A stretch of DNA of 5,286 bases from Methylotenera_A sp031381645 (GCA_031381645.1 JANMYB010000047.1:1-5286), one strand, 5' to 3'. Numbered from the stretch's first letter, positions 1-5,286 are shown. Notes: generated from the letters alone by a model not told the origin. Made by a program: numbers and translations.

Positions 1-829
1 CATTTTTGGCATATTTATTGGCCATTGCTTCCAATTGTTTAGCATCAATAAAGCCCATGCGGTAGGCAATTTCTTCTGGGCAGGCGATTTTTAAACCTTG
101 GCGTTTTTCGATGGTTTGAATGAACGAACCCGCTTCAATCAAAGAATCATGCGTACCCGTGTCAAGCCAGGCTACACCGCGACCCATTACTTCTACTTGC
201 AAATCTCCCCAATCTAAATACCGACGATTCACATCAGTAATTTCCAACTCGCCACGTGCGGATGGCTTCATGTTTTTAGCAATTTCGACCACGCGATTGT
301 CATAAAAATAAAGCCCAGTGACTGCATAACGTGATTTTGGCGCCTTGGGCTTTTCTTCTAAGCTAATGGCTTGACCGTTTGCATTAAATTCCACCACACC
401 ATAACGCTCTGGGTCATGCACGGGGTACGCAAACACAGTGGCACCCTTAGTACGCTGTACGGCATTTTGACCCATTTGTGCAAGTTCGTGGCCATAAAAT
501 ATATTGTCACCAAGCACCAAGGCGCATGAGTCTTTACCAATAAAATTTTCACCAAGAATAAATGCTTGCGCCAAACCATCTGGTGAAGGTTGCACGGTAT
601 AGCTAATTTGCATACCCCACTGACTACCATCTCCGAGTAACTCATTAAAACGCGGTGTATCTTGGGGGGTTGAAATAACCAAAATTTCGCGTATACCCGC
701 CAACATAAGCGTAGTAAGAGGATAGTAAATCATCGGTTTATCGTACACAGGTAACAGCTGCTTTGAAACCACTTGCGTGACAGGATATAGCCGTGTACCC
801 GATCCACCCGCTAATACAATGCCCTTCAT
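1..829 (-). CDS. rmlA: Glucose-1-phosphate thymidylyltransferase, 3' end cut by window
   Basis: This enzyme joins glucose 1-phosphate and dTTP to give dTDP-glucose and pyrophosphate, the first step of dTDP-L-rhamnose synthesis in the cytoplasm. The frame is open from the ATG at 829 to the left edge, giving 276 residues; the family is usually about 290, so only some 15-20 C-terminal residues are missing. Visible motifs are the nucleotide-binding GGSGTRL (8-14), the SKQLLPVYDKPM stretch (22-33), QPSPDGLAQAF (80-90), GDN with the expected metal-binding Asp (D108), ERYGVVEF (141-148), EEKP (158-161), GELEITDVN (193-201) and WLDTGT with the second metal Asp (D223). The start overlaps the rmlB stop as ATGA, with GAGGAA five bases upstream, so translation is probably coupled to rmlB. 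The alternative symbol is rfbA. A paralogue serving another dTDP-sugar pathway (such as rffH) cannot be excluded from the sequence alone. Confidence 0.97.
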   Translation of the reverse strand, partial: MKGIVLAGGSGTRLYPVTQVVSKQLLPVYDKPMIYYPLTTLMLAGIREILVISTPQDTPRFNELLGDGSQWGMQISYTVQPSPDGLAQAFILGENFIGKDSCALVLGDNIFYGHELAQMGQNAVQRTKGATVFAYPVHDPERYGVVEFNANGQAISLEEKPKAPKSRYAVTGLYFYDNRVVEIAKNMKPSARGELEITDVNRRYLDWGDLQVEVMGRGVAWLDTGTHDSLIEAGSFIQTIEKRQGLKIACPEEIAYRMGFIDAKQLEAMANKYAKN

Positions 830-840
830 GCTAATTCCTC
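826..840 (-). promoter_or_regulatory. rmlB/rmlA stop-start overlap with Shine-Dalgarno
   Basis: Read on the minus strand, the last rmlB codons contain GAGGAA (840-835), then TTAGC, then ATGA. The ATG (829-827) starts rmlA and the TGA (828-826) ends rmlB. A strong ribosome binding site inside the end of the upstream gene together with a 4-base overlap is the usual arrangement for translational coupling. That would help keep the two enzymes of consecutive steps in balance. Confidence 0.85.
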
Positions 841-1908
841 GCCACGATCCTGATAATTTTTGTTGACCCAATTTTTGTACTCGCCACTGGTCACATTATT
901 CACCCAATCTTGACGTTCAAGATACCAAGCCACGGTTTTTTGAATGCCAGTTTCAAAGGTTTCAGCTGGCTTCCAGCCTAGTTCACGTTCAATTTTTGTT
1001 GCATCTATCGCATAGCGCACATCGTGACCAGGCCTATCTTGCACAAAAGTGATTTGGTCGCGATAACTGCCTGATTTTTTTGGTTTTTGTTTGTCTAAAA
1101 TGTCGCATAAAGTATGCACCACTTCAATATTCGCTTTTTCGTTCCAGCCACCAATATTGTAAACTTCTCCCACCTTACCAGCTTCCAGCACGCGGCGAAT
1201 CGCCGCGCAATGGTCACTCACATACAACCAATCTCGAATTTGCTGCCCATTGCCATAAATCGGTAGCGGCTTGCCCACAAGCGCATTGTGAATCACCAAC
1301 GGAATCAGTTTTTCAGGAAAATGGTAGGGGCCGTAATTATTTGAACAATTGGTTATCAACATCGGCATGCCATAAGTGTGGTGATAAGCGCGCACCAAAT
1401 GATCAGAAGCCGCTTTAGAGGCCGAGTACGGGCTATTAGGTTCATAACTATCAGTTTCTTTAAAAGCTGCGTCTGTTGCACTTAAGCTGCCATACACTTC
1501 ATCGGTCGAGACATGCAAAAATCTGAAATTCACCTTATCCGCATCACTCAATGCAACCCAATAGGCACGCGCTTCTTCGAGCATATTAAAAGTACCCACA
1601 ATATTGGTTTGAATAAACTCACCAGGCGCGTGGATCGAGCGATCGACATGACTTTCCGCCGCAAAATTCACAATAGCGCGTGGTTGATGCTGTTTCAGCA
1701 AATCGCCCACCAAGTCGCTGTCACCAATATCGCCTTGCACAAAAACATGGTCAGGATGTTGCTCAACATCCGCCAAATTGGCTAAATTCCCTGCATAGGT
1801 AAGCTTATCCAAATTAACCAGCTTGCCCAAACCTAGCTTAATCCAAGCATTGGCGAAATTGCTGCCAATAAAACCTGCGCCGCCTGTCACGATAATACAA
1901 TTTTCCAT
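826..1908 (-). CDS. rmlB: dTDP-glucose 4,6-dehydratase
   Basis: It converts dTDP-glucose to dTDP-4-keto-6-deoxyglucose with bound NAD, the second step toward dTDP-L-rhamnose and other dTDP-deoxysugars. The product is 360 residues, the usual length, and is an extended short-chain dehydrogenase. The sequence shows the Rossmann GGAGFIG (9-15), NFAAESHVDRS (81-91), STDEVYG (134-140) with the catalytic Asp136 and Glu137, the YSASK motif (Tyr161, Lys165), NCSNNYGPYHFPEKLIP (187-203), and the C-terminal DRPGHDVRYAID (291-302) that marks this family. The ATG at 1908 is preceded by TAAGG seven bases away. The gene follows dnaQ after 29 bases in the same direction and overlaps rmlA by four bases. The alternative symbol is rfbB; a paralogue such as rffG does the same chemistry. 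It is complete, with no sign of decay. Confidence 0.98.
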   Translation of the reverse strand: MENCIIVTGGAGFIGSNFANAWIKLGLGKLVNLDKLTYAGNLANLADVEQHPDHVFVQGDIGDSDLVGDLLKQHQPRAIVNFAAESHVDRSIHAPGEFIQTNIVGTFNMLEEARAYWVALSDADKVNFRFLHVSTDEVYGSLSATDAAFKETDSYEPNSPYSASKAASDHLVRAYHHTYGMPMLITNCSNNYGPYHFPEKLIPLVIHNALVGKPLPIYGNGQQIRDWLYVSDHCAAIRRVLEAGKVGEVYNIGGWNEKANIEVVHTLCDILDKQKPKKSGSYRDQITFVQDRPGHDVRYAIDATKIERELGWKPAETFETGIQKTVAWYLERQDWVNNVTSGEYKNWVNKNYQDRGEELA

Positions 1909-1937
1909 TTTTAAACCTTATTTATCTTTTTATAATG
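1909..1937 (-). promoter_or_regulatory. dnaQ-rmlB spacer with rmlB ribosome binding site
   Basis: The 29-base spacer is AT-rich. On the minus strand it carries TAAGG (AAGG at 1919-1916), seven bases before the rmlB ATG. I see no hairpin plus T-run that would end transcription after dnaQ, and no convincing -35/-10 pair. Read-through from dnaQ into rmlB therefore looks possible. Confidence 0.6.
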
Positions 1938-2618
1938 CTACCAAGCTTTAGCGCCTGCTTTTGCCAAGCTTTTTACATATTCCGCATGTTCGGCAAGCTC
2001 AATATCAGTCGCTTTTAATACGGTTAATTTTAACTCAGATTTTGCAGTTGTTTGCTGCATTGTCGCTTGCGGCTTTTCGCCCAAATCCATCGTCAAACTA
2101 TCTTGGCCGCGCGTCATCGCCATATACACTTCTGCCAGCAACTCCGCATCCAGCAAGGCGCCGTGCAAGGTGCGTCGTGAATTATCAATGCCAAAGTGAC
2201 TGCATAAAGCATTTAAATTATTGCGCTGACCAGGCCGTGAATCTTTGGCCATTTTCAGCGTATCGGTAATTTTTCCGCACACGGTTTCAATCGGCTGTAG
2301 GCCAATTTTGCCCAACTCGCTGTTTAAAAAACCCACATCAAATGGCGCGTTATGAATAATCACTTCCGCATCATTTACAAAGCTAATCAAATCCTGCGCA
2401 ACCGCTTCAAATAAGGGTTTATCTTGCAAAAATTCTAGCGTAATGCCGTGCACTTCTTGCGCGGCAGGGTCGATTTCGCGCTGCGGATTTAAATACACAT
2501 GAAAGTGATTATTAGTCGGCCGGCGATTAATCATCTCAATCGCCGCGATTTCAATAATGCGATGACCTTGCGCGGGGTAAAGCCCCGTAGTTTCAGTATC
2601 TAAAAATATTTGACGCAC
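1938..2618 (-). CDS. dnaQ: DNA polymerase III epsilon subunit (3'-5' proofreading exonuclease)
   Basis: This is the proofreading exonuclease of the replicative polymerase; in the known holoenzyme it binds the alpha and theta subunits and the sliding clamp. The 226-residue protein has the full DEDDh set: DTETTG (7-12, with D7 and E9), HNAPFD (89-94, with D94), and HGALLDA (152-158, with H152 and D157). QDSLTM (172-177), after the exonuclease core, sits where E. coli epsilon has its clamp-binding QTSMAF and may be the equivalent. The remaining tail (about 180-226) would be the flexible alpha-binding segment. The start is GTG at 2618, supported by AGGA seven bases upstream (2629-2626) and by the protein beginning directly at the first exonuclease strand. 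It lies 20 bases after rnhA and 29 before rmlB, all in one direction. In E. coli rnhA and dnaQ are divergent, so the orientation differs here. Confidence 0.97.
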   Translation of the reverse strand: MRQIFLDTETTGLYPAQGHRIIEIAAIEMINRRPTNNHFHVYLNPQREIDPAAQEVHGITLEFLQDKPLFEAVAQDLISFVNDAEVIIHNAPFDVGFLNSELGKIGLQPIETVCGKITDTLKMAKDSRPGQRNNLNALCSHFGIDNSRRTLHGALLDAELLAEVYMAMTRGQDSLTMDLGEKPQATMQQTTAKSELKLTVLKATDIELAEHAEYVKSLAKAGAKAW

Positions 2619-2625
2619 TTAAATA

Positions 2626-2629
2626 TCCT
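2626..2629 (-). promoter_or_regulatory. Shine-Dalgarno supporting the GTG start of dnaQ
   Basis: AGGA on the minus strand lies seven bases before the GTG. There is no in-frame ATG nearby, and the next methionine (residue 29) would remove the first catalytic motif, so the GTG is the start. A second AGGA (2640-2637) straddles the rnhA stop codon and is too far away to serve. Confidence 0.8.
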
Positions 2630-2638
2630 AAAAAATTC

Positions 2639-3076
2639 CTATAAAAACGCCGCGACGCCTTCATTGGCAAGGCTGTCAGCGCGTTCGTTACCGTCGTTAC
2701 CATCGTGTCCGCGCACCCAAATCCATTCAATGGTATGTTGTTTTGCCAGCACGTCCAAGGTTTTCCACAAATCCTCATTTTTAACAGGCTTCTTGTCTGC
2801 GGTGCGCCAACCACGGGCTTTCCAGCCAATAATCCATTCGGTAATACCCTTTTGCACATAAGACGAATCGGTATAAAGTTTCACGCTGCACGGCCGCTTT
2901 AGCGCCTCCAGCGCGCGAATCACCGCCGTCAGCTCCATGCGATTATTGGTGGTCAACGCTTCGCCGCCATGCATGGTTTTTTCTTTGCCATTATATAACA
3001 TCCATGCGCCCCAGCCGCCAGGCCCAGGGTTGCCTTTGCACGCGCCATCGGTGTAAATTTCTACAGCATCATTCAT
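2639..3076 (-). CDS. rnhA: Ribonuclease HI
   Basis: It cuts the RNA strand of RNA-DNA hybrids, removing R-loops and primers in the cytoplasm. The 145-residue protein is close to the E. coli length (155) and keeps all catalytic residues at the E. coli numbers: D10 in YTDGACKGNPGPGG, E48 in NNRMEL, D70 in YTDSSYV, H124 in VRGHDGN and D134 in ERADSLAN. The basic segment K86-R91 with its tryptophans (GWKARGW) and the following KKPVKN match the substrate-binding handle of the enterobacterial type. It lacks an N-terminal hybrid-binding domain, so it is a plain bacterial RNase HI. The ATG at 3076 has only a weak ribosome binding site (GACGAAA). A hairpin (3120-3158) lies just upstream, and dnaQ follows after 20 bases in the same direction, suggesting cotranscription. 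Confidence 0.98.
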   Translation of the reverse strand: MNDAVEIYTDGACKGNPGPGGWGAWMLYNGKEKTMHGGEALTTNNRMELTAVIRALEALKRPCSVKLYTDSSYVQKGITEWIIGWKARGWRTADKKPVKNEDLWKTLDVLAKQHTIEWIWVRGHDGNDGNERADSLANEGVAAFL

Positions 3077-3119
3077 GTTTGATTTTCGTCATTTTTTGTT
3101 CATAGGATAAATAAAATAG

Positions 3120-3158
3120 ATGCCCTGCAGCCCAATATCCATGCGGGTTGCAGGGCAT
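3120..3158 (-). terminator. Hairpin terminator after the methyltransferase gene
   Basis: ATGCCCTGCAGCCC (3120-3133) pairs with GGGTTGCAGGGCAT (3145-3158). This gives a 14-base-pair GC-rich stem with one G-T (G-U in RNA) pair and an 11-base loop. On the minus strand the stem begins seven bases after the methyltransferase stop codon and is followed by TATTTTATTTAT, a broken T-run. This fits an intrinsic terminator for the methyltransferase. On the plus strand it is followed by GTTTATTTAATT, but no plus-strand gene ends here. Because the T-run is interrupted, termination may be incomplete. Confidence 0.75.
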
Positions 3159-3164
3159 GTTTAT

Positions 3165-3917
3165 TTAATTAGCATCATAATCTTTTTGTTGATGTGGTTT
3201 AGATTTTGGGTTGCTACTCACTACCAGCCTTGATTTTATTGAGTTTTTCTTCCAATTGGGTTTAAGTAAATGCATATTCACCACGCGTTTTTTGGCGACA
3301 ATAAAATATAATCCGCCCAACATTGGCCACCATTTTTCGCCCAATTTGTCTGTGCACGCAAAACGTTTAAGCCATTTTTCGTCGTTAATCGGCGGCTCAT
3401 AACAATTCATGTTGCCACTCACAAACTCTAAGCCCAGCAAGGCCAGCCAATCTTTAATACGCGATAAAGTAAAAAACTGTCCGTGCCATGGATAATTTAC
3501 GTCTTTTGTGATCACCTGTTTTAGTCCCCAAGCGCTCATCGGATTAAAGCCAGTTAAAATTAAATAGCCTTCTGGCACCAGCACACGCTCGGCCTCGCGC
3601 AAGGTTTGATGAGGATTGCCGCTGAATTCCAACACGTGCGGCAAACAAACCAAATCAATACAGCTTTCGGCAAATGGCAAATAATCACTTTCGCAATAGG
3701 CATCACCTTCACGATTACCCACATGCAAAATATGTGGAATACGTGAATTTTTGAGTAAATCCATCTGCAGCAAACCCAATTGCAGTGCATTAAAGCCAAA
3801 AATATCGCCTACCACCGCGTCATACATCGCCTGCTCACGCATCAGCAAATATTGTCCAAGCGTGCTTTCTAGCCAAGCATGCTGCCCCGCATAACTATTT
3901 TGTGGCGCCTGTTGCAT
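3165..3917 (-). CDS. SAM-dependent methyltransferase, YafS-like, substrate unknown
   Basis: This is a 250-residue class I methyltransferase fold protein; its substrate is not known to me. Numbered from the ATG at 3917, visible features are FGFNALQLGL (40-49), then LPF..SCIDLVCLPHVLEF (80-98), which is the strand IV region of Methyltransf_11 domains, HQTLREAERVLVPEGYLIL (103-121) and GFNPMSAWGL (123-132). A basic tail rich in Lys, Arg and Ser follows residue 209. The usual glycine-rich SAM loop (GxGxG) is not evident. The frame stays open up to an ATG at 4004, but that start would run 57 bases into gloB on the other strand, and the extra residues look like antisense gloB, so I chose 3917. A TTGTCG-17-GATAAT promoter lies just upstream. 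The position between gloB and rnhA matches E. coli yafS. No strong Shine-Dalgarno precedes the chosen start. Confidence 0.85.
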   Translation of the reverse strand: MQQAPQNSYAGQHAWLESTLGQYLLMREQAMYDAVVGDIFGFNALQLGLLQMDLLKNSRIPHILHVGNREGDAYCESDYLPFAESCIDLVCLPHVLEFSGNPHQTLREAERVLVPEGYLILTGFNPMSAWGLKQVITKDVNYPWHGQFFTLSRIKDWLALLGLEFVSGNMNCYEPPINDEKWLKRFACTDKLGEKWWPMLGGLYFIVAKKRVVNMHLLKPNWKKNSIKSRLVVSSNPKSKPHQQKDYDAN

Positions 3918-3940
3918 TACGCTGTAAACAAAACTACCAT
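3912..3940 (+). promoter_or_regulatory. Weak candidate promoter for gloB
   Basis: TTGCAT (3912-3917; three of six) is followed by 17 bases and TACCAT (3935-3940; four of six). Transcription would begin at about 3947-3948, exactly at the gloB ATG. That would make a leaderless or nearly leaderless message, in keeping with the lack of a Shine-Dalgarno before gloB. The match is weak, and the true promoter may be further upstream inside the methyltransferase gene. Confidence 0.25.
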
Positions 3941-3947
3941 TAAAGTC

Positions 3948-4700
3948 ATGCTCAATATTATCCCCATCCCAGCTTTTGACGACAATTATATATGGCTTTT
4001 GCATAACAAGCGCTACGCAGTTGTGGTGGATCCTGGTGATGCAGCGCCAGTGATTGCAACGCTGAATAAACTCAACTTAACACTAGCCGCGATTTTGATT
4101 ACCCATCATCATAGTGACCATATCGACGGTGTGACGGCGCTATTGACGCATCAAAAAGCACCTACTTATGCGCCACAATATGAGCAATTTAATTTTGAGC
4201 ATATAAAATTAGCAGAAGGCGATGAAGTTACACTGCCAGAGATTTCACAAAGCTTTCGTGTGATGTGGCTGCCAGGACATACTTTAGGCCACATTGCTTA
4301 CGTAAATGATGAATATCTATTTTGTGGAGACACCTTATTTGGCGCGGGTTGCGGGCGATTGTTTGAAGGCACGCCAAGCCAACTACTGTCATCTTTAAAT
4401 CGTTTAAAAGCATTAAAAGGCAGCAGTAAAGTATTTTGTACGCATGAATATACCGCCAAAAATATCGCATTTGCATGCACACTGGAACCCGATAACGTCG
4501 ATTTAATACAGAGAAAAGTTAATGTGCAAACGCTACGAGCGCAACACTTGCCTAGCCTGCCAAGTACAATCGATTTAGAACGTAAAACCAATCCTTTTTT
4601 ACGTTGCAATCAAGTAACAATTATCAAAAGCTCTCAAGCAGAAAACCATGATGAATTGTCCGTTTTTACTGCAATTAGAACTTTAAGAAATCATTATTAA
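3948..4700 (+). CDS. gloB: Hydroxyacylglutathione hydrolase (glyoxalase II)
   Basis: It hydrolyses S-D-lactoylglutathione to D-lactate and glutathione, the second step of methylglyoxal detoxification in the cytoplasm. The 250-residue protein has the usual length and is a metallo-beta-lactamase fold enzyme. It carries FDDNYIWLL (10-18), the binuclear metal motif THHHSDH (52-58), further ligands H111 (PGHT), D128 (CGDTLF) and H166 (THEY), the GAGCGRLFEGT loop (132-142), and the C-terminal ERKTNPFLR (211-219) typical of glyoxalase II. The frame is open 69 bases further upstream to an ATG at 3879. The family begins at MxNIIPIPAFxDNY, so the ATG at 3948 is chosen; the upstream part would overlap the divergent methyltransferase. 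There is no clear Shine-Dalgarno. It is followed by mltD in the same direction, as in E. coli. Confidence 0.97.
   Translation: MLNIIPIPAFDDNYIWLLHNKRYAVVVDPGDAAPVIATLNKLNLTLAAILITHHHSDHIDGVTALLTHQKAPTYAPQYEQFNFEHIKLAEGDEVTLPEISQSFRVMWLPGHTLGHIAYVNDEYLFCGDTLFGAGCGRLFEGTPSQLLSSLNRLKALKGSSKVFCTHEYTAKNIAFACTLEPDNVDLIQRKVNVQTLRAQHLPSLPSTIDLERKTNPFLRCNQVTIIKSSQAENHDELSVFTAIRTLRNHY
3957..3985 (-). promoter_or_regulatory. Candidate sigma-70 promoter for the methyltransferase gene
   Basis: On the minus strand TTGTCG (3985-3980; four of six consensus bases) is followed by 17 bases and GATAAT (3962-3957; five of six). It lies inside the first codons of the divergent gloB. It would start transcription near 3950, giving a leader of about 33 bases before the ATG at 3917. 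The ATG at 4004 would be upstream of this start, which supports the shorter protein. Consensus matching by eye only. Confidence 0.5.
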
Positions 4701-4739
4701 TCATCTACATAAAATTTAATTATAAAGTAAAACTTTCAC

Positions 4740-4768
4740 TTGACTATTGCAAAACCAATCGCTACCAT
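4740..4768 (+). promoter_or_regulatory. Candidate sigma-70 promoter for mltD
   Basis: TTGACT (4740-4745; five of six consensus bases) is followed by exactly 17 bases and TACCAT (4763-4768; four of six). The predicted start is near 4775, leaving a leader of about 25 bases before the ATG at 4801. It is the best promoter match in the gap between gloB and mltD. Its -10 element lies inside the inverted repeat at 4753-4773. Confidence 0.55.
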
Positions 4769-4773
4769 TGGTT
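4753..4773. repeat. Inverted repeat over the mltD promoter, possible operator
   Basis: AACCAAT (4753-4759) and ATTGGTT (4767-4773) form a perfect 7-base inverted repeat separated by seven bases. It covers the 3' part of the promoter spacer and the whole -10 element. It is not followed by a T-run, so it is a poor terminator. A protein binding site or chance are the remaining explanations. Confidence 0.4.
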
Positions 4774-4800
4774 ACAGATAATTTGTGAGATATAGCATAA

Positions 4801-5286
4801 ATGCAAGTTAAGAAACTTAAGGTCTTAGCGCTTTTAAGCACTAAGCAAAATCTTGCTGTGGGTTTAATTAGCTTATTTTTATTAAGCTGTGCGACGCTTT
4901 ACTCCCAACACGCCTCCGCTGAAACCAATGTTGATGGTATAGAAATCGAAATTATTAGCGAACCAGATTTGGCTGGTGACCCAGTGCAGAATTTACTGGC
5001 CGACGTCGATGCCAACGAAAATACCCAAGAAGATCTATGGGCGCGTATCAAAGAAGGTTACGCGATGCCCAACATCGAATCGCCGCACACCGCCACACAC
5101 CAAGAATGGTACGCCTCACGCCCAGATTACATCAAACGCATGACAGAGCGTAGCCAAAAATATCTTTTTCACATCGTCGAAGAAGTGCAAAAGCGAGGCA
5201 TGCCAACAGAAATTGCGCTGCTACCCATGATAGAAAGTGCTTATAACCCGCAAGCTTACTCGCGTAGCCGCGCATCTGGCATTTGG
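4801..5286 (+). CDS. mltD: Membrane-bound lytic murein transglycosylase D, 3' end cut by window
   Basis: This cell-wall enzyme cleaves the MurNAc-GlcNAc bond of peptidoglycan, forming 1,6-anhydro ends, and acts in the periplasm. The 162 residues seen are the N-terminal part. They comprise an export signal (basic MQVKKLK start, hydrophobic stretch about 19-29), an acidic linker (about 41-78), then LWARIKEGYAMP (79-90), HQEWYASRPDYIKRM (100-114), KRGMPTEIALLPMIES (131-146) and SRASGIW (156-162). E145 in IESAYNPQA is the expected catalytic Glu of the SLT domain. LLSC ending at C30 could be a lipobox, and ASA at 38-40 could be a signal peptidase I site. The rest of the SLT domain and the LysM repeats usual in MltD would lie beyond the right edge. 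A TAA stop sits directly before the ATG in frame, which fixes the upstream limit of the gene; the ribosome binding site is weak (GAGA, about 10 bases upstream). Confidence 0.93.
   Translation, partial: MQVKKLKVLALLSTKQNLAVGLISLFLLSCATLYSQHASAETNVDGIEIEIISEPDLAGDPVQNLLADVDANENTQEDLWARIKEGYAMPNIESPHTATHQEWYASRPDYIKRMTERSQKYLFHIVEEVQKRGMPTEIALLPMIESAYNPQAYSRSRASGIW

Noticed and set aside
120..305. Open frame on the plus strand, 61 codons
   Set aside because: Lies antisense to rmlA, which has a continuous well-conserved frame; low-complexity product with no recognisable motif.
358..645. Open frame on the minus strand, 95 codons
   Set aside because: Same strand as rmlA but in a different frame, and fully contained in it. 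The rmlA frame carries GDN, ERYGVVEF and other family motifs here, so this is a shadow.
1191..1207. Perfect 7-base hairpin CGCGGCG-AAT-CGCCGCG
   Set aside because: Falls inside rmlB, where the codons for Ala-Ala-Ile-Arg-Arg explain the GC-rich symmetry; no T-run follows on either strand.
1080..1785. Two plus-strand open frames (1080-1418 and 1513-1785)
   Set aside because: Both are antisense to rmlB, with no ribosome binding site or recognisable domain.
1938..1985. Two copies of AAAGCTTGG near the dnaQ 3' end (minus strand)
   Set aside because: Short and explained by the repeated Lys-Ala/Lys-Ser rich C-terminal codons; no further copies seen.
2593..2902. Open frames on both strands inside rnhA
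   Set aside because: All overlap the intact rnhA frame with its five catalytic residues; the alternative products show no motif.
3918..4004. Longer methyltransferase start at 4004
   Set aside because: Would extend the protein 29 residues into antisense gloB, lie upstream of the best promoter, and add residues unlike the rest of the protein.
4228..4609. Minus-strand open frames inside gloB
   Set aside because: Antisense to the metal-binding region of gloB; no ribosome binding site or domain.
4724..4736. Small hairpin AAAGT-AAA-ACTTT after gloB as a terminator
   Set aside because: Only five AT-rich pairs and no T-run afterwards, so too weak to call; no clear terminator was found after gloB.

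Overview
The window holds six protein-coding genes and almost no empty sequence: two are cut by the window edges, and the longest gap is 100 bases. Moderate GC (mid-40s percent, judged by eye), the E. coli-like gene set and the protein sequences point to a gamma- or betaproteobacterium. A low-GC betaproteobacterium such as a Methylophilaceae member is my best guess, but that is an inference and was not tested by any search.

Left part (1-1908, minus strand): the dTDP-sugar genes rmlB (dTDP-glucose 4,6-dehydratase) and rmlA (glucose-1-phosphate thymidylyltransferase). They are joined by a 4-base ATGA overlap, and rmlA runs off the left edge. They supply dTDP-4-keto-6-deoxyglucose, the precursor of dTDP-L-rhamnose and related surface-polysaccharide sugars. 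Middle part (1938-3076, minus strand): dnaQ (proofreading subunit of DNA polymerase III) and rnhA (ribonuclease HI). They lie in the same direction as rmlBA with gaps of only 20 and 29 bases, so rnhA-dnaQ-rmlB-rmlA could be one transcription unit. A strong hairpin at 3120-3158 separates rnhA from the next minus-strand gene, a SAM-dependent methyltransferase of the YafS-like type (3165-3917).

Right part (3948-5286, plus strand): gloB (glyoxalase II), divergent from the methyltransferase across only 30 bases, then a 100-base gap with a good promoter and an inverted repeat, then the start of mltD (lytic murein transglycosylase), which runs off the right edge.

The set mltD-gloB-methyltransferase-rnhA-dnaQ matches the gene neighbourhood known in E. 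coli, so this is an ancestral housekeeping block with sugar-nucleotide genes attached at its dnaQ end. I see no mobile element, CRISPR array, RNA gene, phage gene or toxin-antitoxin pair, and no convincing undescribed system. The points most worth a second look are regulatory: the compact divergent gloB/methyltransferase promoter region, the palindrome over the mltD promoter, the hairpin before rnhA, and the dnaQ-rmlB junction.
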